DNA from: Nelumbo lutea
Taxonomy: Eukaryota > Streptophyta > Magnoliopsida > Proteales > Nelumbonaceae
DNA length: 64,000 bases
Reading direction: 5' to 3'
NCBI GenBank assembly: GCA_022828595.1
Contig: JAKGHH010000008.1
Coordinates: 20,638,378-20,702,377 of the forward strand
The first letter of the stretch is position 1. Every line of letters starts with the position of its first letter. Shown piece by piece: positions 11,797-23,766 of the stretch. The position numbers and the translations under genes were made by a program. The notes beneath the pieces were generated by a model. The model worked only from the letters and a program-made list of their open reading frames with translations, made no database searches and was not told the origin of the DNA.

Positions 11797-12426
11797 TGAT
11801 GCACGATTTGGTGCTCCCCGCTAGAGGACAGCTTGGGCGTTGGCTAGTGAGGTCACCTAGTTGAGCTGCAAGGAAACAAGTTAAAGTGTTTCGGGTGCTT
11901 TACCCAATATGGGCACTCTAATGCTTAAGTTAGTGAACTAGAGGTTTTAGAGAGAGTTGAATGCAAGACCGCTAGGATATTTGATAGCTAAATCGTGCGT
12001 ACCTTGTGAGTCTAGAGGTGAGGCCTTTATATAGGTGAGCTATCGTGGGCCTCACGATGTGTGTCCGAGATCCTCGGCCCATCTGGTCCGGAGTTGGTTT
12101 CGCACCCGATGGTGGACTTTGCGTAAGCTGGTAAGGCTTATCCAGGTCCGTCTGAATTGGGTGTGGGGAAGATGAACTCCATTAATGTGGTGTTATAACC
12201 CCGATGAGATTGGAGACAGTTGGCTTGCTTCAAGATAGAGGTTATGTGGCACCTCGGTAGATCGGTGCATATAGATGAGTTATTCGAGCCACAGTCTAGC
12301 TGAGTGACCCAGGTGTGCAAGGTAGCTAGGATCACAAAGGTCACCGAGGTCGCTGACATGTCACCTCATCGCTCAATCACTCCATGTGTCATCACACCAC
12401 TTGATGAACCAAATTATCACTCATTA
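11797..12426 (-). repeat. 3' LTR of element 3
   Basis: On the minus strand it starts TAATGAGTGATAATTTGG, aligning with TGATGAGGGGTAATTTGG of element 1, and ends ATCGTGCATCA like element 2's LTR end. A TATA box TATATAAA lies on the minus strand at 12027-12034. The polypurine tract abuts its start. Confidence 0.78.
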
Positions 12427-12440
12427 ATTACCCCCACTCC
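12427..12440 (-). other. Polypurine tract, element 3
   Basis: The minus strand reads GGAGTGGGGGTAAT directly before the LTR, the same as in elements 1 and 2. This fixes the element's orientation. Confidence 0.8.
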
Positions 12441-12728
12441 CAAGCCTGACATGGTCAACTCAGGGTGGGAATATTAATGAGCTGAGAAGATTTTCTCCAG
12501 ACTTGGCTCAGCCTTGGGTCAACCAACAATTCAGATCTAGTCGACTCAATTGGTTTGACCTTGGGGGCGAAGTCGCGTCTTGGGTACACACGGACATCAC
12601 GCAAGAAACAAGTTCCACAGACGTAAAAAAACACGCTTAATTGCTTTCGCCTTAGAATACGAATAGTCACATCCCTAGGGACCATCAAATTTGTTCGATC
12701 TAGACAGCCCGTGCTTGGCTTAAGTGGT

Positions 12729-12739
12729 TATAAATAAGG
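12729..12739 (+). promoter_or_regulatory. TATA box of the antisense gene, element 3
   Basis: TATAAATAAGG on the + strand, antisense to this element, 303 bases from its LTR and 157 bases upstream of ATGTCTAGT at 12886. It is positionally equivalent to the boxes in elements 1 and 2. Confidence 0.6.
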
Positions 12740-12885
12740 CCCTTAGGGTCCCATTTCTTTTGTCCCATATGAGTTATGGAGCATATTGAGGTCGTGGAGC
12801 ATGGTGTTGTCAGAGTTTTCAATCAGGTCAGCGAGGATGATCACTTCATTCCTTAGGTGAGTTGCCTTCCCTTGCTTTTTCCATT

Positions 12886-14500
12886 ATGTCTAGTGGTGAG
12901 TTTGGTGAGGAGAGAACGCGGCCCGATTGGGCCAAGGAGGGGTCCTCGATCCAAGACCGATGAGGTTCACATAAAGGGGCTTTGTCTTCCTGTTGGCTAT
13001 CTAGGGCCAAGGTACCAGGCCACTTCGGTCTTACTAAACTATCTGTCAATGAGGTTTATAGACTCATGGATCAGCACAAGATCCCTGACCAGTTCGGCTA
13101 CTCTCTTCCTCTTAGGGCGTTCCCTTTGGAACATGAAGAGAATGAAGTAGTTGTCTTCAAAGAGGCTTTGAAGGAAAGTCTTTGGTTCCCCTCCATCCAC
13201 TTGTCCCCGAGGCCTAAGGTATTACAATATTAGTCTCTATCAACTGCACCCACACTCAATCCACACCTTGATTAGTACAATTTCCCTTTATCATCATGTA
13301 GGCCTTTCCTTAGAAGTTAGGACCGTTACCAATAAAACGCAACCCTACCAACACCGTGGGAGCATGATGAGAATGAAATAGCTGTCTTCCAATAGTCTTT
13401 GAAGGTACATCTTTGGTTCATACACCCAGACTCAATCCGCACCCTGATCGGTACAATTTCCCTTTGTCGTCATGTTGGCCTTCCATTAGATGTTAGGACC
13501 TTTGCCAGCCTCTACGAAGTAAAACACAACCCTACCAACACCTCGGGTTGGGACTATTACTACTTATCTTACTGACTTGGGTACAAGCTTTTACATGACT
13601 CCTCTTCCAGAGTGCCAGCCTGGAAGAGGAAGTATTTCTTCCTTTAGTAGTTGAGCTGCTTGGGGGTGGCCGTTTTTGACGTTCTGGAGAGAGGGGGTGA
13701 TAGACTCTAGGGATGAGACCTTGAGCGAGTAGGTGCAAGATAGAGTGTGGAACCTTGTAGACCGCTTGTTGATGCTAAGTAAGTTATTGACTGAGGAGAA
13801 GCTAATTCAAGCCAGGCTAAGTCCTCCGGGTAAGTCGTCATCTCAGGCTCAAGCATTCCCTTTCTTTATTTTATTTTAGTTTGACTAACTCGTAGGCTTC
13901 TCGTGTAGGAGATTCCAACTACCAGGCTGCTTCAAAGCATGAGGAGGAAGAAGAAGAGAAAGGTAACTAACGAGGAAGTAGCTCGGATATTGGCTCCCGA
14001 GCCCACAATGCCAAGTGCTGCTAAGGTGGTTCCGGTGGTGACCTGGTTAGAGAAGATCAGTAGGAGAGGACCTCACTAGAGGCTGAGGCAGCCCTGACAT
14101 CTGAGGTGTGCCATCTACCACTTGGGGCCGCGACGACCTGTAGTTCAGATGCAGAGGACGTTCCTAAGGAGAGGCATACCATCATGGACTTTTTGACCAC
14201 CCTAATTAAGAGCAAGAAGGTCGTCTTCCCCAAAGAGGTAGTTGAACTTCGAGAGGCGCATCCAATGAGTTCAACGGCAAAATCATGCGCTACCTCATGA
14301 TGGTAAGTTCCAAATCTTATCGCTGTTCTATTCTCGGTCTGTCTTCCATATCTAGCTTTTGTTTTCTTTTGTAGGCGAACACCCTGATTCACTCCCTAGT
14401 CGGGCAATCTGAAAGGCATCTAGTGAGGGCTGAATCTGCCAAGATGGCGGTGAGCGAGTACAAAACTCGGTTTGAATGGGCCGTTTTCATTCATCGGTGA
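12886..14500 (+). pseudogene. Antisense extra gene of element 3, with intron remnants
   Basis: Homologous to the minus-strand genes of elements 1 and 2 but on + here because the element is inverted. It starts ATGTCTAGTGGTGAG. Shifted frames then give HFGLTKLSVNEVYRLMDQHK, SLPLRAFPLEHEENEVVVF, NSIRTLIGTISLCRHVG, LGYKLLHDSSSRVPAWKRKY and LTEEKLIQARLSPP. Splice-like sites follow each block: donor GGTAAGTCG near 13829, acceptor CGTGTAG before 13911, donor ATGGTAAGTTCC near 14302, and acceptor TTTTGTAG before 14375. A 231-bp tandem duplication (about 13127-13590) and stops break it. Confidence 0.7.
13127..13590 (+). repeat. 231-bp offset tandem duplication inside antisense gene of element 3
   Basis: GAACATGAAGAGAATGAAG (about 13129) and GAGCATGATGAGAATGAAA (about 13360), and CAATTTCCCTTTATCATCATG (about 13280) and its near copy at about 13458, repeat at matching offset. 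Both units encode the EHEENEV...NSIRTLIGTISL segment, so a piece of coding sequence was duplicated. Confidence 0.7.
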
Positions 14501-14530
14501 CCTAGAGAATGAGTTGGTTGCAGAATGGAA

Positions 14531-15060
14531 CAATTGATAATTTTGAGTTCAATTTGCACTATTTCATAAAAAATAAATTATCAAATTCAAAAAGTAATAT
14601 TAAAATATGAATAAGTTATAAAAATAAAAATAATTTATTAAAATAAGAATAAAAATGAAAAAATACATATAAACTTACAAATTAAAAATAAATAATTAAA
14701 AGTTCAAATAATAATGAAAATAGTAATAAAGTCCATGAAGAAATGAGAAAGTATTTAATAATTAGCAAATTAATATCTTAAAACTATTGAAGCATTTAAT
14801 ATTTAATAATTAATACAAAAATTATAAAAAGTAAAAAATTATTTATTAAAATAAGAATAAAATTAGAAAGTTTGTATAAACTTATAAATTAAAAATAAAT
14901 TACTAAGAATTAAAATAATAATAAAGTCTATGAAACAATTAAAAATATTTAATAATTAAAAATTCAATATCTTGAAAACTATTAAAATAATTAATAATTA
15001 ATTAAAACTAAAATAATTAATAATTAATTTTACATATTCTGTTTTACATTAGTTACAGAG
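14531..15060. repeat. AT-rich direct duplication of about 200 bp
   Basis: TTATTAAAATAAGAATAAAA recurs near 14636 and 14841. Each copy is followed by AAATTAAAAATAAAT, AATAAAGTC(C/T)ATGAA and TTTAATAATTA at matching spacing. No coding potential. It abuts the truncated end of element 3. Confidence 0.55.
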
Positions 15061-15582
<522 letters not shown>

Positions 15583-16650
15583 AAGTTAAGCATCTCTTCT
15601 CAAGGATATTTTAGATGTTTGGGCAGGCCTGAAATGCATCTGACCATGTTAAGTGTCTGGTCTGGGTCTTAAAGTTTAAGATCTGAAAATTCAGGTTAAC
15701 TTTTAAGACATGACCCCAAACATCCCTTACATTTGAAAAGCAACTTTTTTTTAGAGATAACAAGTAGATTCGGCGTTATCAAACACCCTCTAAAATTCAT
15801 AGGTGGAAGATTGAGTGGCAAAAATGTAACATGAAGGTACGCTTTAAAATCTTGAAGAGTAATTAAGGGCAAAAGAGTCCTTATAATCAAAATTTACAAC
15901 AAGACTTAGGCTATGTTTGGTGAATAAGTGGTTGTTAAAATAAGTACTTGTTGCACAAGTGCTTATTGTAAGTGCTTATTTTAACAATCACTTAAGGTTG
16001 TTTGGTGACCTATTTGCCAAATCACTTATTGTATTTTAAAGCACTTGTTGGGGTGAGTATGTTTGGTGAGCTACTTTCCCCACAAGTGCTTATGTTGGCA
16101 TAAATGGCAAATTTAGGCCTCACTTCACTCATACATATAAACAACATTTTTTACATATTATACTATACATTTCAATGAAAAATAGCCACATCACCACATC
16201 ATGACATGTGAGAGCCCACATGGGCTTACATGTGGAGTGCCACATGGACCCAAATAACAACAACAACAATAATAATAATAATAATACACATCACAAAAAA
16301 TGCAAAGAGAATTTTACCCAATAGGATAATAATTCTAATTCATATTACTAATAAGGAATTAACTGAAATTTTGGATTAATAAAAATATGAAAAACATATC
16401 ATAAAATTAAAGGAGAAAAGTAGGATAACGTCATCGTTAGTTTCCTATTTCGTCATAGCCGCTACTGCCTTGTTTGAATTAGTAGAATGGAGAAGACAAG
16501 GGTTTTTTCAATTCACTAAAATCTAAAAGGAAAAAGGTAAAAAAACTATGAAACGATTAGAGTAGTAGGATTACGAGGCCTTACATGTGGTCGCCGATGA
16601 GTTTCTAGTGCGTTTTCCAACCAAAATTTCAGATATGGGAAAAATAACAC

Positions 16651-17500
16651 TGATGAAGGATGATTTGACCCAACCTATGAAACAGTGACATGTAGACACC
16701 GACTCAGCATAAGCGACAACTCAGCATTGTGGCCCAGTACAACCAAGTCACGGGCCCATAAAGCAGCTCGCTACATCGTAGCGCGCAAAAGGAGGAGCTC
16801 GCCACAACGCGAGCTCCGGGTTCCCCGAGCTACCTCTAAAGGGAAATTCCAAGGCAACTTTAGCTTGCGAGCTAAGAAAACCAGCTCGCCCGAGCTCCCT
16901 AGCAGACAAGTCATCCCGAGGACCAATTCTACTAAGGGTACTCTTGTATTCCGAGCTCGCTGCAAAGTAGCACGCGAATGGGCCGCACGAGCATTCCTCA
17001 GTAAGCTTCTACTCGACAGGCCATGCCGATCAGACTGTGCCACATCCCTAACTAACAGTTCAGTCCCTTCCTTTCGATAGTTTGCACCCATATCTCTCAA
17101 TGGGCGGAGGCGTGCCTGTCACTTTGGAGACGTGTCACTCACCCAGGCGAGGATTACGTCACAACGGCCACCTGCGCAGCCCTGGTAGGTAACGGCTGTG
17201 GCAGGGGCCCAGTGGCGGTTATGCTCGATCTCACAAGAACGCCCCTATAAAAGCCCTCAGGGCAGAAGAGAAGCTTTTTCTAGAGACCTCTAATCTCTCG
17301 AGTATAGTGATAAAGTGTGACCTACACTCTTAGCTACCGACTCTTCTTTTCCTTCTTTCTTGCATTCTAACTTAAGCATTGGAGTATTCCCACCAGGTAA
17401 AATCCCCGGGAATCCTTCCTTTCATCTTCTCAAGTGTCGTCCGTTGCCAACAAGGAGCCGGTCAGCAGCCAACTAGGAGTGCCCGAATCATGCCGCATCA
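16651..17500 (+). repeat. 5' LTR of element 2
   Basis: Starts TGATGAAGGATGATTTGACC and ends CATGCCGCATCA. A TATA box CTATAAAAG sits at 17245-17253. GAGCTCG-type words recur (GAGCTCGCC, CGAGCTCC, CGAGCTCGC). AACTTAAGCATTGG near the end is shared with elements 1 and 3. Confidence 0.96.
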
Positions 17501-17520
17501 TTTGGCACCGTCTGTGGGAA
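17501..17520 (+). other. Primer binding site, element 2
   Basis: TTTGGCACCGTCTGTGGGAA follows the LTR end directly and differs from element 1's site at only a few bases. Confidence 0.8.
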
Positions 17521-17587
17521 ATGCTTCAAAAGGCCTTTCTCTCTAAACTTTCTCAGTTCTTATCTTCCTCGAAACAATCCAACGCTC

Positions 17588-18088
17588 ATGGCTTCCTCTA
17601 GCAACGTCAGATGAAGCACAAAAATGGACAACTCCAGGGAACAACCCCAGCTTCCTACTCTCTGTATCGGACATTTCACCGTCCCCCTCTCTGTGGACGG
17701 AATCCCCAGTTTGAATGTGCCTCTCACAGTGGCACCTGTCGTCACCCTACTCCCTGTTACAGTTGGAGCGACATTCACCGAACCTTCGGTCGTGCCCCCA
17801 GCGGCCTGCTCAAACCAACTAGAGGACTTGATGCAGTGCATGCGGGCCATGCAGGCCCAAATGCAACAGTTCCAACAACTTCAGCTCTATCAACAACACG
17901 TACTGCACCAGGTCTCCCAATATCAGTATCAACAGCAGTTCCCCCAGTTGCCTCAACCTCAACTTCAGCAGCTGCAGTTCCTGCCTCGGCACCTAGCCTC
18001 ACAGCAAGCTAAGTCTCGCTGCCAAGACGAGCGCCCCTCAGGCCAAGCAGAGGTCCCCCAAAACCTCCCAAAAAACCAGGCCTCCTAG
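17588..18088 (+). pseudogene. gag N-terminal region, element 2
   Basis: ATG at 17588 (MASSSNVR) with a stop after eight codons, then the same frame from 17624 (MDNSREQPQLPTLCIGHF). It includes GHFTVPLSVDGIPSLNVPLT, a segment LMQCMRAMQAQMQQFQQLQL, and a Q-rich stretch ending near 18080. It is colinear with the element 1 N-terminal gag. The gag core is absent: the frame runs straight into RT sequence. Confidence 0.75.
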
Positions 18089-18447
18089 GATACATCGTTA
18101 ACCGGCGCGGCATCGAGGCCAACCCAGATAAAGTTAAGGCCATTTTAGATATGAGACCACCCCGGAAGCTGAAGGAGGTTCAGAGGTTGAATGGTCGCAT
18201 AGCCGCCTTGAGCCGCTTCATGTCTAAATCGGCGGACTGCTGTCTACCATTTTTTAAGGAAATTAAGAACAAAGGGTTCAAATGGACCCAAGATTGCCAG
18301 CTCACGTTCGACGAGCTCAAGAAATACCTTGCTAGTGTGTCGACCTTAACCTGGCCCGAGGAGGGTGATGTTTTAGAACTGTACCTCTCGACGAGCGACA
18401 AAGTGGTCAGTTCGGTACTAATAAAAGAAGTAGATCGGGTCCAATGA
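18082..18447 (+). pseudogene. RT thumb fragment, element 2
   Basis: LGYIVNRRGIEANPDKVKAI, MRPPRKLKEVQRLNGRIAAL, CCLPFFKEIKNKGFKW and LTFDELKKYLASVSTLTWPE form the end of the Gypsy RT and the connection domain. No YVDD box or palm exists in this element, which shows the upstream deletion. Confidence 0.88.
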
Positions 18448-18603
18448 CCCATCTGTTATGTTAGTAAAGTATTGCAGGGAGCAGAAATGAGATACTCGAA
18501 GATGGAAAAGCTAGCATACGCGCTGATAATCGCTGCTCAGAAGCTCCACCCGTAGTTCCAAGCTCATCTTGTTATTGTCCTCACCGACAAACCTCTGAGG
18601 CAG

Positions 18604-19449
18604 GTGTTGCTTAAGCCCGAGGTCTCTGGTCGATTGACAAAGTGGGCCATTGAGCTCAGTGAGTACGACCTCCAATACAAGCCGCGAACTGCCATTAAGG
18701 CCCAAGCCTTAGCAGATTTCATAGCCGAATGCAAATTCAGCTCCGAAGTTCCCAGGCCGGTTGAGCGCAAGGCTCCCACCTCGGGTGAGCCCGAAGCTCC
18801 CGGGTCGGTCGAGTCTGAACCTCGTAAGGTAGCAGCCAGTGTGGCACCTCTCTTAGCTCGACCAACCGCGAGCTGGGATGAGGAGACTTGGATCCTTTAC
18901 GTAGATGGCTCCTCGAACCAATAGGGCAGCGGTGTTGGAATAGTTTTGCACGGCCCAAGCGGTACAAAACTGGAATACGCACTATGCTTCGAGTTTGCGG
19001 CATCTAACAATGAAACAGAGTACGAGGCGTTGATAGCTGGGTTAGCCCTAGCCAGAGAAGTAAAAGCGAAGCACATAGTTATTTGCAGTGACTCCCAGCT
19101 TGTGGTTAACCAGGTCACCGACGAGTATGAAGCTCGCGAGCCAACCATGATTGCCTACTTGACCAAAGTTAGAGAGGCCCTGCTCGACTTCCAGTCACAC
19201 TTCATCAGACAGATCCCTAGGTCGGAGAACATTGAGGCCGACTACCTGTCCAAGTTAGCCAGCACTAGCGACATCACCATGAGAACCGTGTACATAGAGG
19301 ACCTGTCTCGACCTAGCATTCTAGGGGGGGCAGAGGAGGTCGCTCTCGTCGTCCAAGCTGAGTCAAGCTGGATTGACCCGCTTGCGAGCTTCTTGCTACA
19401 CGGGACCCTCCCTACAGATCGCAATGTAGCCAGAAGGGTGCAGCGCTAG
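18604..19449 (+). pseudogene. RNase H domain, element 2
   Basis: LTKWAIELSEYDLQYKPRTA, WILYVDGSSNQ, GSGVGIVLHGPSG, NNETEYEALIAGLALAREV, VICSDSQLVVNQV and IPRSENIEADYLSKLAS are all in one frame apart from a TAG at 18922-18924. The D, E, D and D catalytic positions are present. The linker MRTVYIEDLSRPSIL leads to integrase. Confidence 0.9.
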
Positions 19450-20598
19450 GTAGCCAAATGCGTCATTATAGACGAGCGTTTGTACAAGAAATCCTATACG
19501 CTCCCCTATCTGCGTTGCTTGTGGCCTACCGAAGCTGAACTCGTACTCCGTGACACTCATGAGGGGTTGTGCGGTGGGCACTTGGGGGGCAGAGCTCTTG
19601 CCCAGAAAGCGCTTCGACAAGGGTATTATTGGCCAATAATGAAGGCAGATGCCATTGAACTCGTTAGAAAATGCGACAAATGTTAGAGACATGCCAATAT
19701 CCACCACCAACCCACTGTCGACCTCAAGTATCTCACCAGTTTGTGGCCCTTTGCACAATGGGGCATCGATCTACTCGGGCCATTCCTGCAAGCAATGAGT
19801 GGAAGGAAGTTCTTATTGGTAGCAGTGGACTATTTTACCAAGTGGGTAGAAGCCGAACCCCTCGTAACAATAACAACCCGAAATGTCCAAAACTTCATTT
19901 GGAAAAACATCGTATGCCACTTCGGATTACCTCGAGTATTGATTTCCGACAACGACAAACAGTTTGAAGACATCAAATTCCAAGACTGATGCCAAGACAT
20001 GAGAATCCGATAGAACTTTACTTTCGTCGCACACCCTAAGGCAAACGGTCAAGCAGAAGTAACGAACCGAGCCATCCTCCGCGGATTAAAGGCACGGTTG
20101 GACCGAGCTAAAGGATTGTGGGCAGATGAACTACCCAGTGTTCTATGGGCATACCGGACCACGGAGAAGGCCGCTACATGAGAAATACCCTTCAATCTCA
20201 CCTACGACACCGAAGCAGTAATCCCTGCAGATATTGAAGTGCCTACGCTGCGACTAGAAGCATACAATGATCAAACGAACAAAGATGAGCTACGCACCAA
20301 CCTCGATCTACTCGATGAAGTAAGGGACCTCACTTACATGAGGACCACAGCCTACCAATAGAGAGTAGCCCAATACTATAACGCCAGGGTCAAGAGGCGG
20401 AACCTCCGCGTCGGTGACCTGGTCCTTTGTAAAGTTATGGTACCCGAGCCCGGCGCCGGCAAGCTCGGGTTCAACTGGGAAGGTCCCTACCGAGTGAAGC
20501 GAGTGCTCAGGGAAGGAACGTACGAGCTCAATACCCTCGAAGGGAAACAAGTACCTTAGGCATGGAATATTGTCAACTTAAGACAATACTATCTATAG
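19450..20598 (+). pseudogene. Integrase, element 2 (broken)
   Basis: The HHCC zinc module is nearly intact: HEGLCGGHLGG and YYWPIMKADAIELVRKCDKC followed by a stop. The core has QWGIDLLGPFLQAMSGRKF, VAVDYFTKWVEAEPL, RVLISDNDKQFED and KANGQAEVTNRAILRGLKA, giving D, D and E. The C-terminal module reads GKLGFNWEGPYRVKRVL. The frame ends NLRQYYL-stop. About seven stops are scattered through it. Confidence 0.92.
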
Positions 20599-20609
20599 CA
20601 ATCGAGTAG

Positions 20610-20940
20610 GCATGAGCCGCTTCCAAAGCCCAAGGGCATAAATGCCGACTAACATGACCTCGACACATTAAGACCCGGTCGCCTTTGAGGCACGGGCAAA
20701 CATAAAAAATATACTGTAGGCCGCTCTCAGAGCCTAGGGGCCAAAATGCCGAGCTATCAAGACCTCGGCGCTATAAGACCCAGTCGCCTCCATGGCATGG
20801 GCAAATTTTAAGGGCAGACTATAAATCACCCCCTGAGCCTAAGGGTTAAAACACCTAGCTAACAAAGACCTCAGCATCAAGAAAGACTTGGCCACTTCAG
20901 TGGTGAAGGCAAAGTATGAAATATCAAAGGCGTAAGCAGC
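20610..20940 (+). repeat. Post-integrase tandem repeats, element 2
   Basis: Three to four degenerate units of about 100 bp, each with an AAGACCCGGTCGCC-type phrase, a GGCACGGGCAAA phrase, and then GAGCCTAAGGG-type text. The layout is the same as in element 1 at 7440-7640. Confidence 0.65.
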
Positions 20941-21381
20941 TCGGGTTTAAACCTTACGAAGCATAGCTCGTCTCAATACGTTGGTTGAACTGAGGAATAA
21001 CCAACCAATGCATAGTTCAGGCATACATGGTAATCATTTCGCGGTATACCATAGAGATGCCTTAAACATTAAAGGATGGATTGGGATAACGACTACCGAA
21101 AAGTCCTACTTCGGGCATGTAGCTCTAAGAGCTCAAATGATGAGATCGCTTTAGCAAAAATAAAGGGAGTTCATCATACTCAGAAGAAGGAAAGAACTTT
21201 CATTGTCACCTTAAAAAAAAAGAGAAAGAAAATAAAGAAGAAAAATAACAAGTGCGGCAGCCGAGCTAAACAGCTCGGGAAAAGTTTGACTATCACAGGG
21301 CCCAACCGCCCAACCAAAAGACTTGTGAAAGACCGGGTTTATGGCACCTAGAAGCCACCAGAAGCCCAGAGAAACGCTGCC

Positions 21382-23288
21382 TCAAGGATCCGCCTCCTCA
21401 TCCTCTAGAGAGTCAGACTCCCCTTCCTCCGCTTGGTCCACCATCTCAGGAGACAAACCCTTCATAGTAATGCCGTCGAGGTTGAGTCCGGAGAACTTCT
21501 TCCGAACCTGCCACCGACAAAGCTTAAACCCCGAGCGGTACGAACCCGAACCGTACTCTGCCTGGAGGTCCTGAAATTCCTGGGAGTCTTTAAAATCCCA
21601 GATCGCTTTCTCTCGCTCAGCCTCCACCATCTGATCAATGTTTCGAGTCCGATTTAGAAGAGTGGACTCCAAGTCCCGCATCTACTGCCTAAGGAGCTCC
21701 CTCTCCACCGCCATCCTCGACGATTCCTCCCTGTAACGTGTGCTCTCTTCAGAAAGCCGGGCGATTTGAGCCTCCTGGTTGTGGACGAGCAACTCTTGAG
21801 ACTCGCTCCCCTTGCGGGTGTGATGGAGCTCGCCCCAGATCTAGTCTAGCTCGCCCTGGAGCTTCTGGTTGGCAGCCTGCTGGTCGAGGGCGTCGACGCG
21901 ATGGATGCGCGTCTGGAGAGCCATGACATGGATGGCAGAATTCACCTATCAACGGAAAAGAAGATCAGAAGGCAGCGGAAAAGGGCAAAAAAAAAGGAAA
22001 AAGTTCACTTACCACCATGCAATGGGCAGAGGCGAACGCGGAGAGGTCCTCGGGCTCCATGTTTCCCCACTAGGTGATCTCATCATTAGTGATCGCCTTA
22101 TGGCTCATCCGACGAGCCACCAGATAATCATTTACCCCTTCCCAGTTTCCCATTGGAACTGGGGGTAGGGACGAGGCTTAAGGGGATTATAGGGAGCCTC
22201 CCCCGCCGGCTGAGGGAGCTTGTTTCCCCCAGGGTTAACCCCACTAGCCCCCTCAGGTGGGGGCATCGGAACCTCGGGAGGAGGAGAGGGTAGAACCGGC
22301 TCGGCAGACCCGAACTCAGTACTTCCCGAGGGGGGGTCCGGTCAGGGCGCGTCCTCTTCGCATGGCACCTCTGGTTGCCCGAGAGAAGGTGGCGTGAATC
22401 AGCACTAGACATGATGGCTGTCAAAAGACCACAAAATATTAGTCTGACAAGAAAAAAATACATGTGTACACAATATTGTCACAAGGCACCACGCGACCTA
22501 AAAGGCTGACCTACCTGGGCTTAAGCTTGCCTGCATGAGCTTCTCCTCGGTCAAGTAGTCTGAGCAAAGGAAGCCTATCGACGCCCAGGACAGCATCGTT
22601 TTCTGACTTTCACGGTCCAACTCGGCCTAGGGTCCTGGATGGCGCCCCTCCAAGTAGTGGGGAAGGGCCACCCCTTGGGGTTACGGACCACAAAGTAATC
22701 TTGCTTCCAGGCGGGAATCTTATTCGACAGCTCGTACAAGAGCTTATAGCCACAACGGGGAGAGAGGTAATAAAAGCGCCTCTCCGGAAGAACCCCAGAC
22801 ACAACGTTCTTTATACAAAGGATAGAGACAAAAATATCAAGGTCCAAAGGAAGACAGTACTCGTAACACAGGGATATAGTCCCAACCATGTTTCGAATGG
22901 CGTTGGGACGAAGCTGGTCAATGGTGACGTTGAAGTGATTTAACACCTCCATTATCAAGGGGTGCAGGGGGAGACACAAGCCAGTCTCGAGTTGTTCCTG
23001 AAAGATTACTATGTCATTGGGACCATGCTCCCAAGGGAAATTGCCAGTAGGGAGGTTGTAAACTAGGTCCCCAGGGAGGCAAAAGTAGCGGATCAGAGAC
23101 CTGAGTCTCTCTGCTATCCTTAAGGAAAGGCCAAAGGTTTCAGGCTCCCTCCCCTTAGAAGTAGACACCATATCATCAGAGGCCTCCCAAGCCTCTGAGA
23201 TCTGCTCCCAAGCTCCCCCCGAGCTCGAGGGAGCATCATCATCCTGACTATCGCCCCTGTGATAGGTATGGTATGGGTACCCAGACAT
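21382..23288 (-). pseudogene. Antisense extra gene of element 2, best preserved copy
   Basis: ATG at 23288 (MSGYPYHTYHRGDSQDDDAP) is 139 bases below the antisense TATA box. Exon 1 continues open to about 22600 with RLRSLIRYFCLPGDL, NLPTGNFPWEHGPNDIVIFQ, TGLCLPLHPLIMEVLNHFNV, RPNAIRNMVGTISLCYEY, CGYKLLYELSNKIPAWK and YFVVRNPKGWPF. After one frameshift come YLTEEKLMQASLSP and a donor GTAGGTCAG near 22515. A second exon (about 22407-22011) and a third (from about 21942) follow acceptor-like AG sites. The last exon is coiled-coil rich, then FKLCRWQVRKKFSGLNLDGI and an acidic tail, with TGA at 21382. It fits the plant 'putative gypsy type transposon' domain family. Function unknown. Confidence 0.78.
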
Positions 23289-23426
23289 GGTTGGCAGCGA
23301 TTGGGACTCACCAGAGTAGACGAAATGGAGTAGACTGAGGAACTCGGGTAGACTAGGTGAAGTGCGCAACCTCAGAATCCAAAGACAGCAAGATGGCGTG
23401 GGAGAAAATAGGGCCAGAGGAGGCCC

Positions 23427-23436
23427 CCTATTTATA
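23427..23436 (-). promoter_or_regulatory. Antisense TATA box, element 2
   Basis: Minus strand TATAAATAGG, 331 bases from the 3' LTR start, upstream of the antisense ATG at 23288. The decamer is identical in element 1. Confidence 0.68.
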
Positions 23437-23750
23437 GTTTCACTCTTTCAAATTGACGGCTCGGATCAAAGCAGATCCAACGGTCCGCGGGCGCCCTGAC
23501 CGCACTCCTTCTGAAAACTGAAGGCGATTGGCGGCATGTCTTCCATAATTAAGGTAGTCACAACCACATGACATTCGGAGTTAAAGGCCACCTAGGCACA
23601 TTTTCGGAATTCAAAAAGTCAGGAAAGTCATAAAATCTCTTGATTCCCACAAATGCATTTAATGAGGGTAGTCAATCAAGTTTGAATTTCGGTTAAATCA
23701 GTCCATCGCACTTCATAAACTCCTTGCGCTAAGGCGGTACTCTTAGCTCG

Positions 23751-23766
23751 AGGAGTGGGGGGCAAT
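23751..23766 (+). other. Polypurine tract, element 2
   Basis: AGGAGTGGGGGGCAAT ends at the base before the 3' LTR, matching the other two elements. Confidence 0.85.

Larger units (their letters stand above)
11797..14530 (-). mobile_element. Tat-type LTR retrotransposon, element 3, 3' fragment
   Basis: Reading the minus strand: a truncated internal region carrying the antisense-gene remnant, a polypurine tract (12427-12440), then an LTR (12426-11797). There is no gag-pol and no second LTR. The internal part stops near 14530 at an AT-rich repeat. The LTR is about the size of element 1's LTR and shares AACTTAAGCAT with it, but it is clearly a different copy or family. Confidence 0.78.

Noticed and set aside
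16685..17080. 131-codon plus-strand frame and its antisense partner
   Set aside because: They lie wholly within the 5' LTR of element 2 and recur in the 3' LTR; no domain was seen.
21738..22463. GC-rich short frames on both strands
   Set aside because: They are shadows of the antisense gene exons of element 2.
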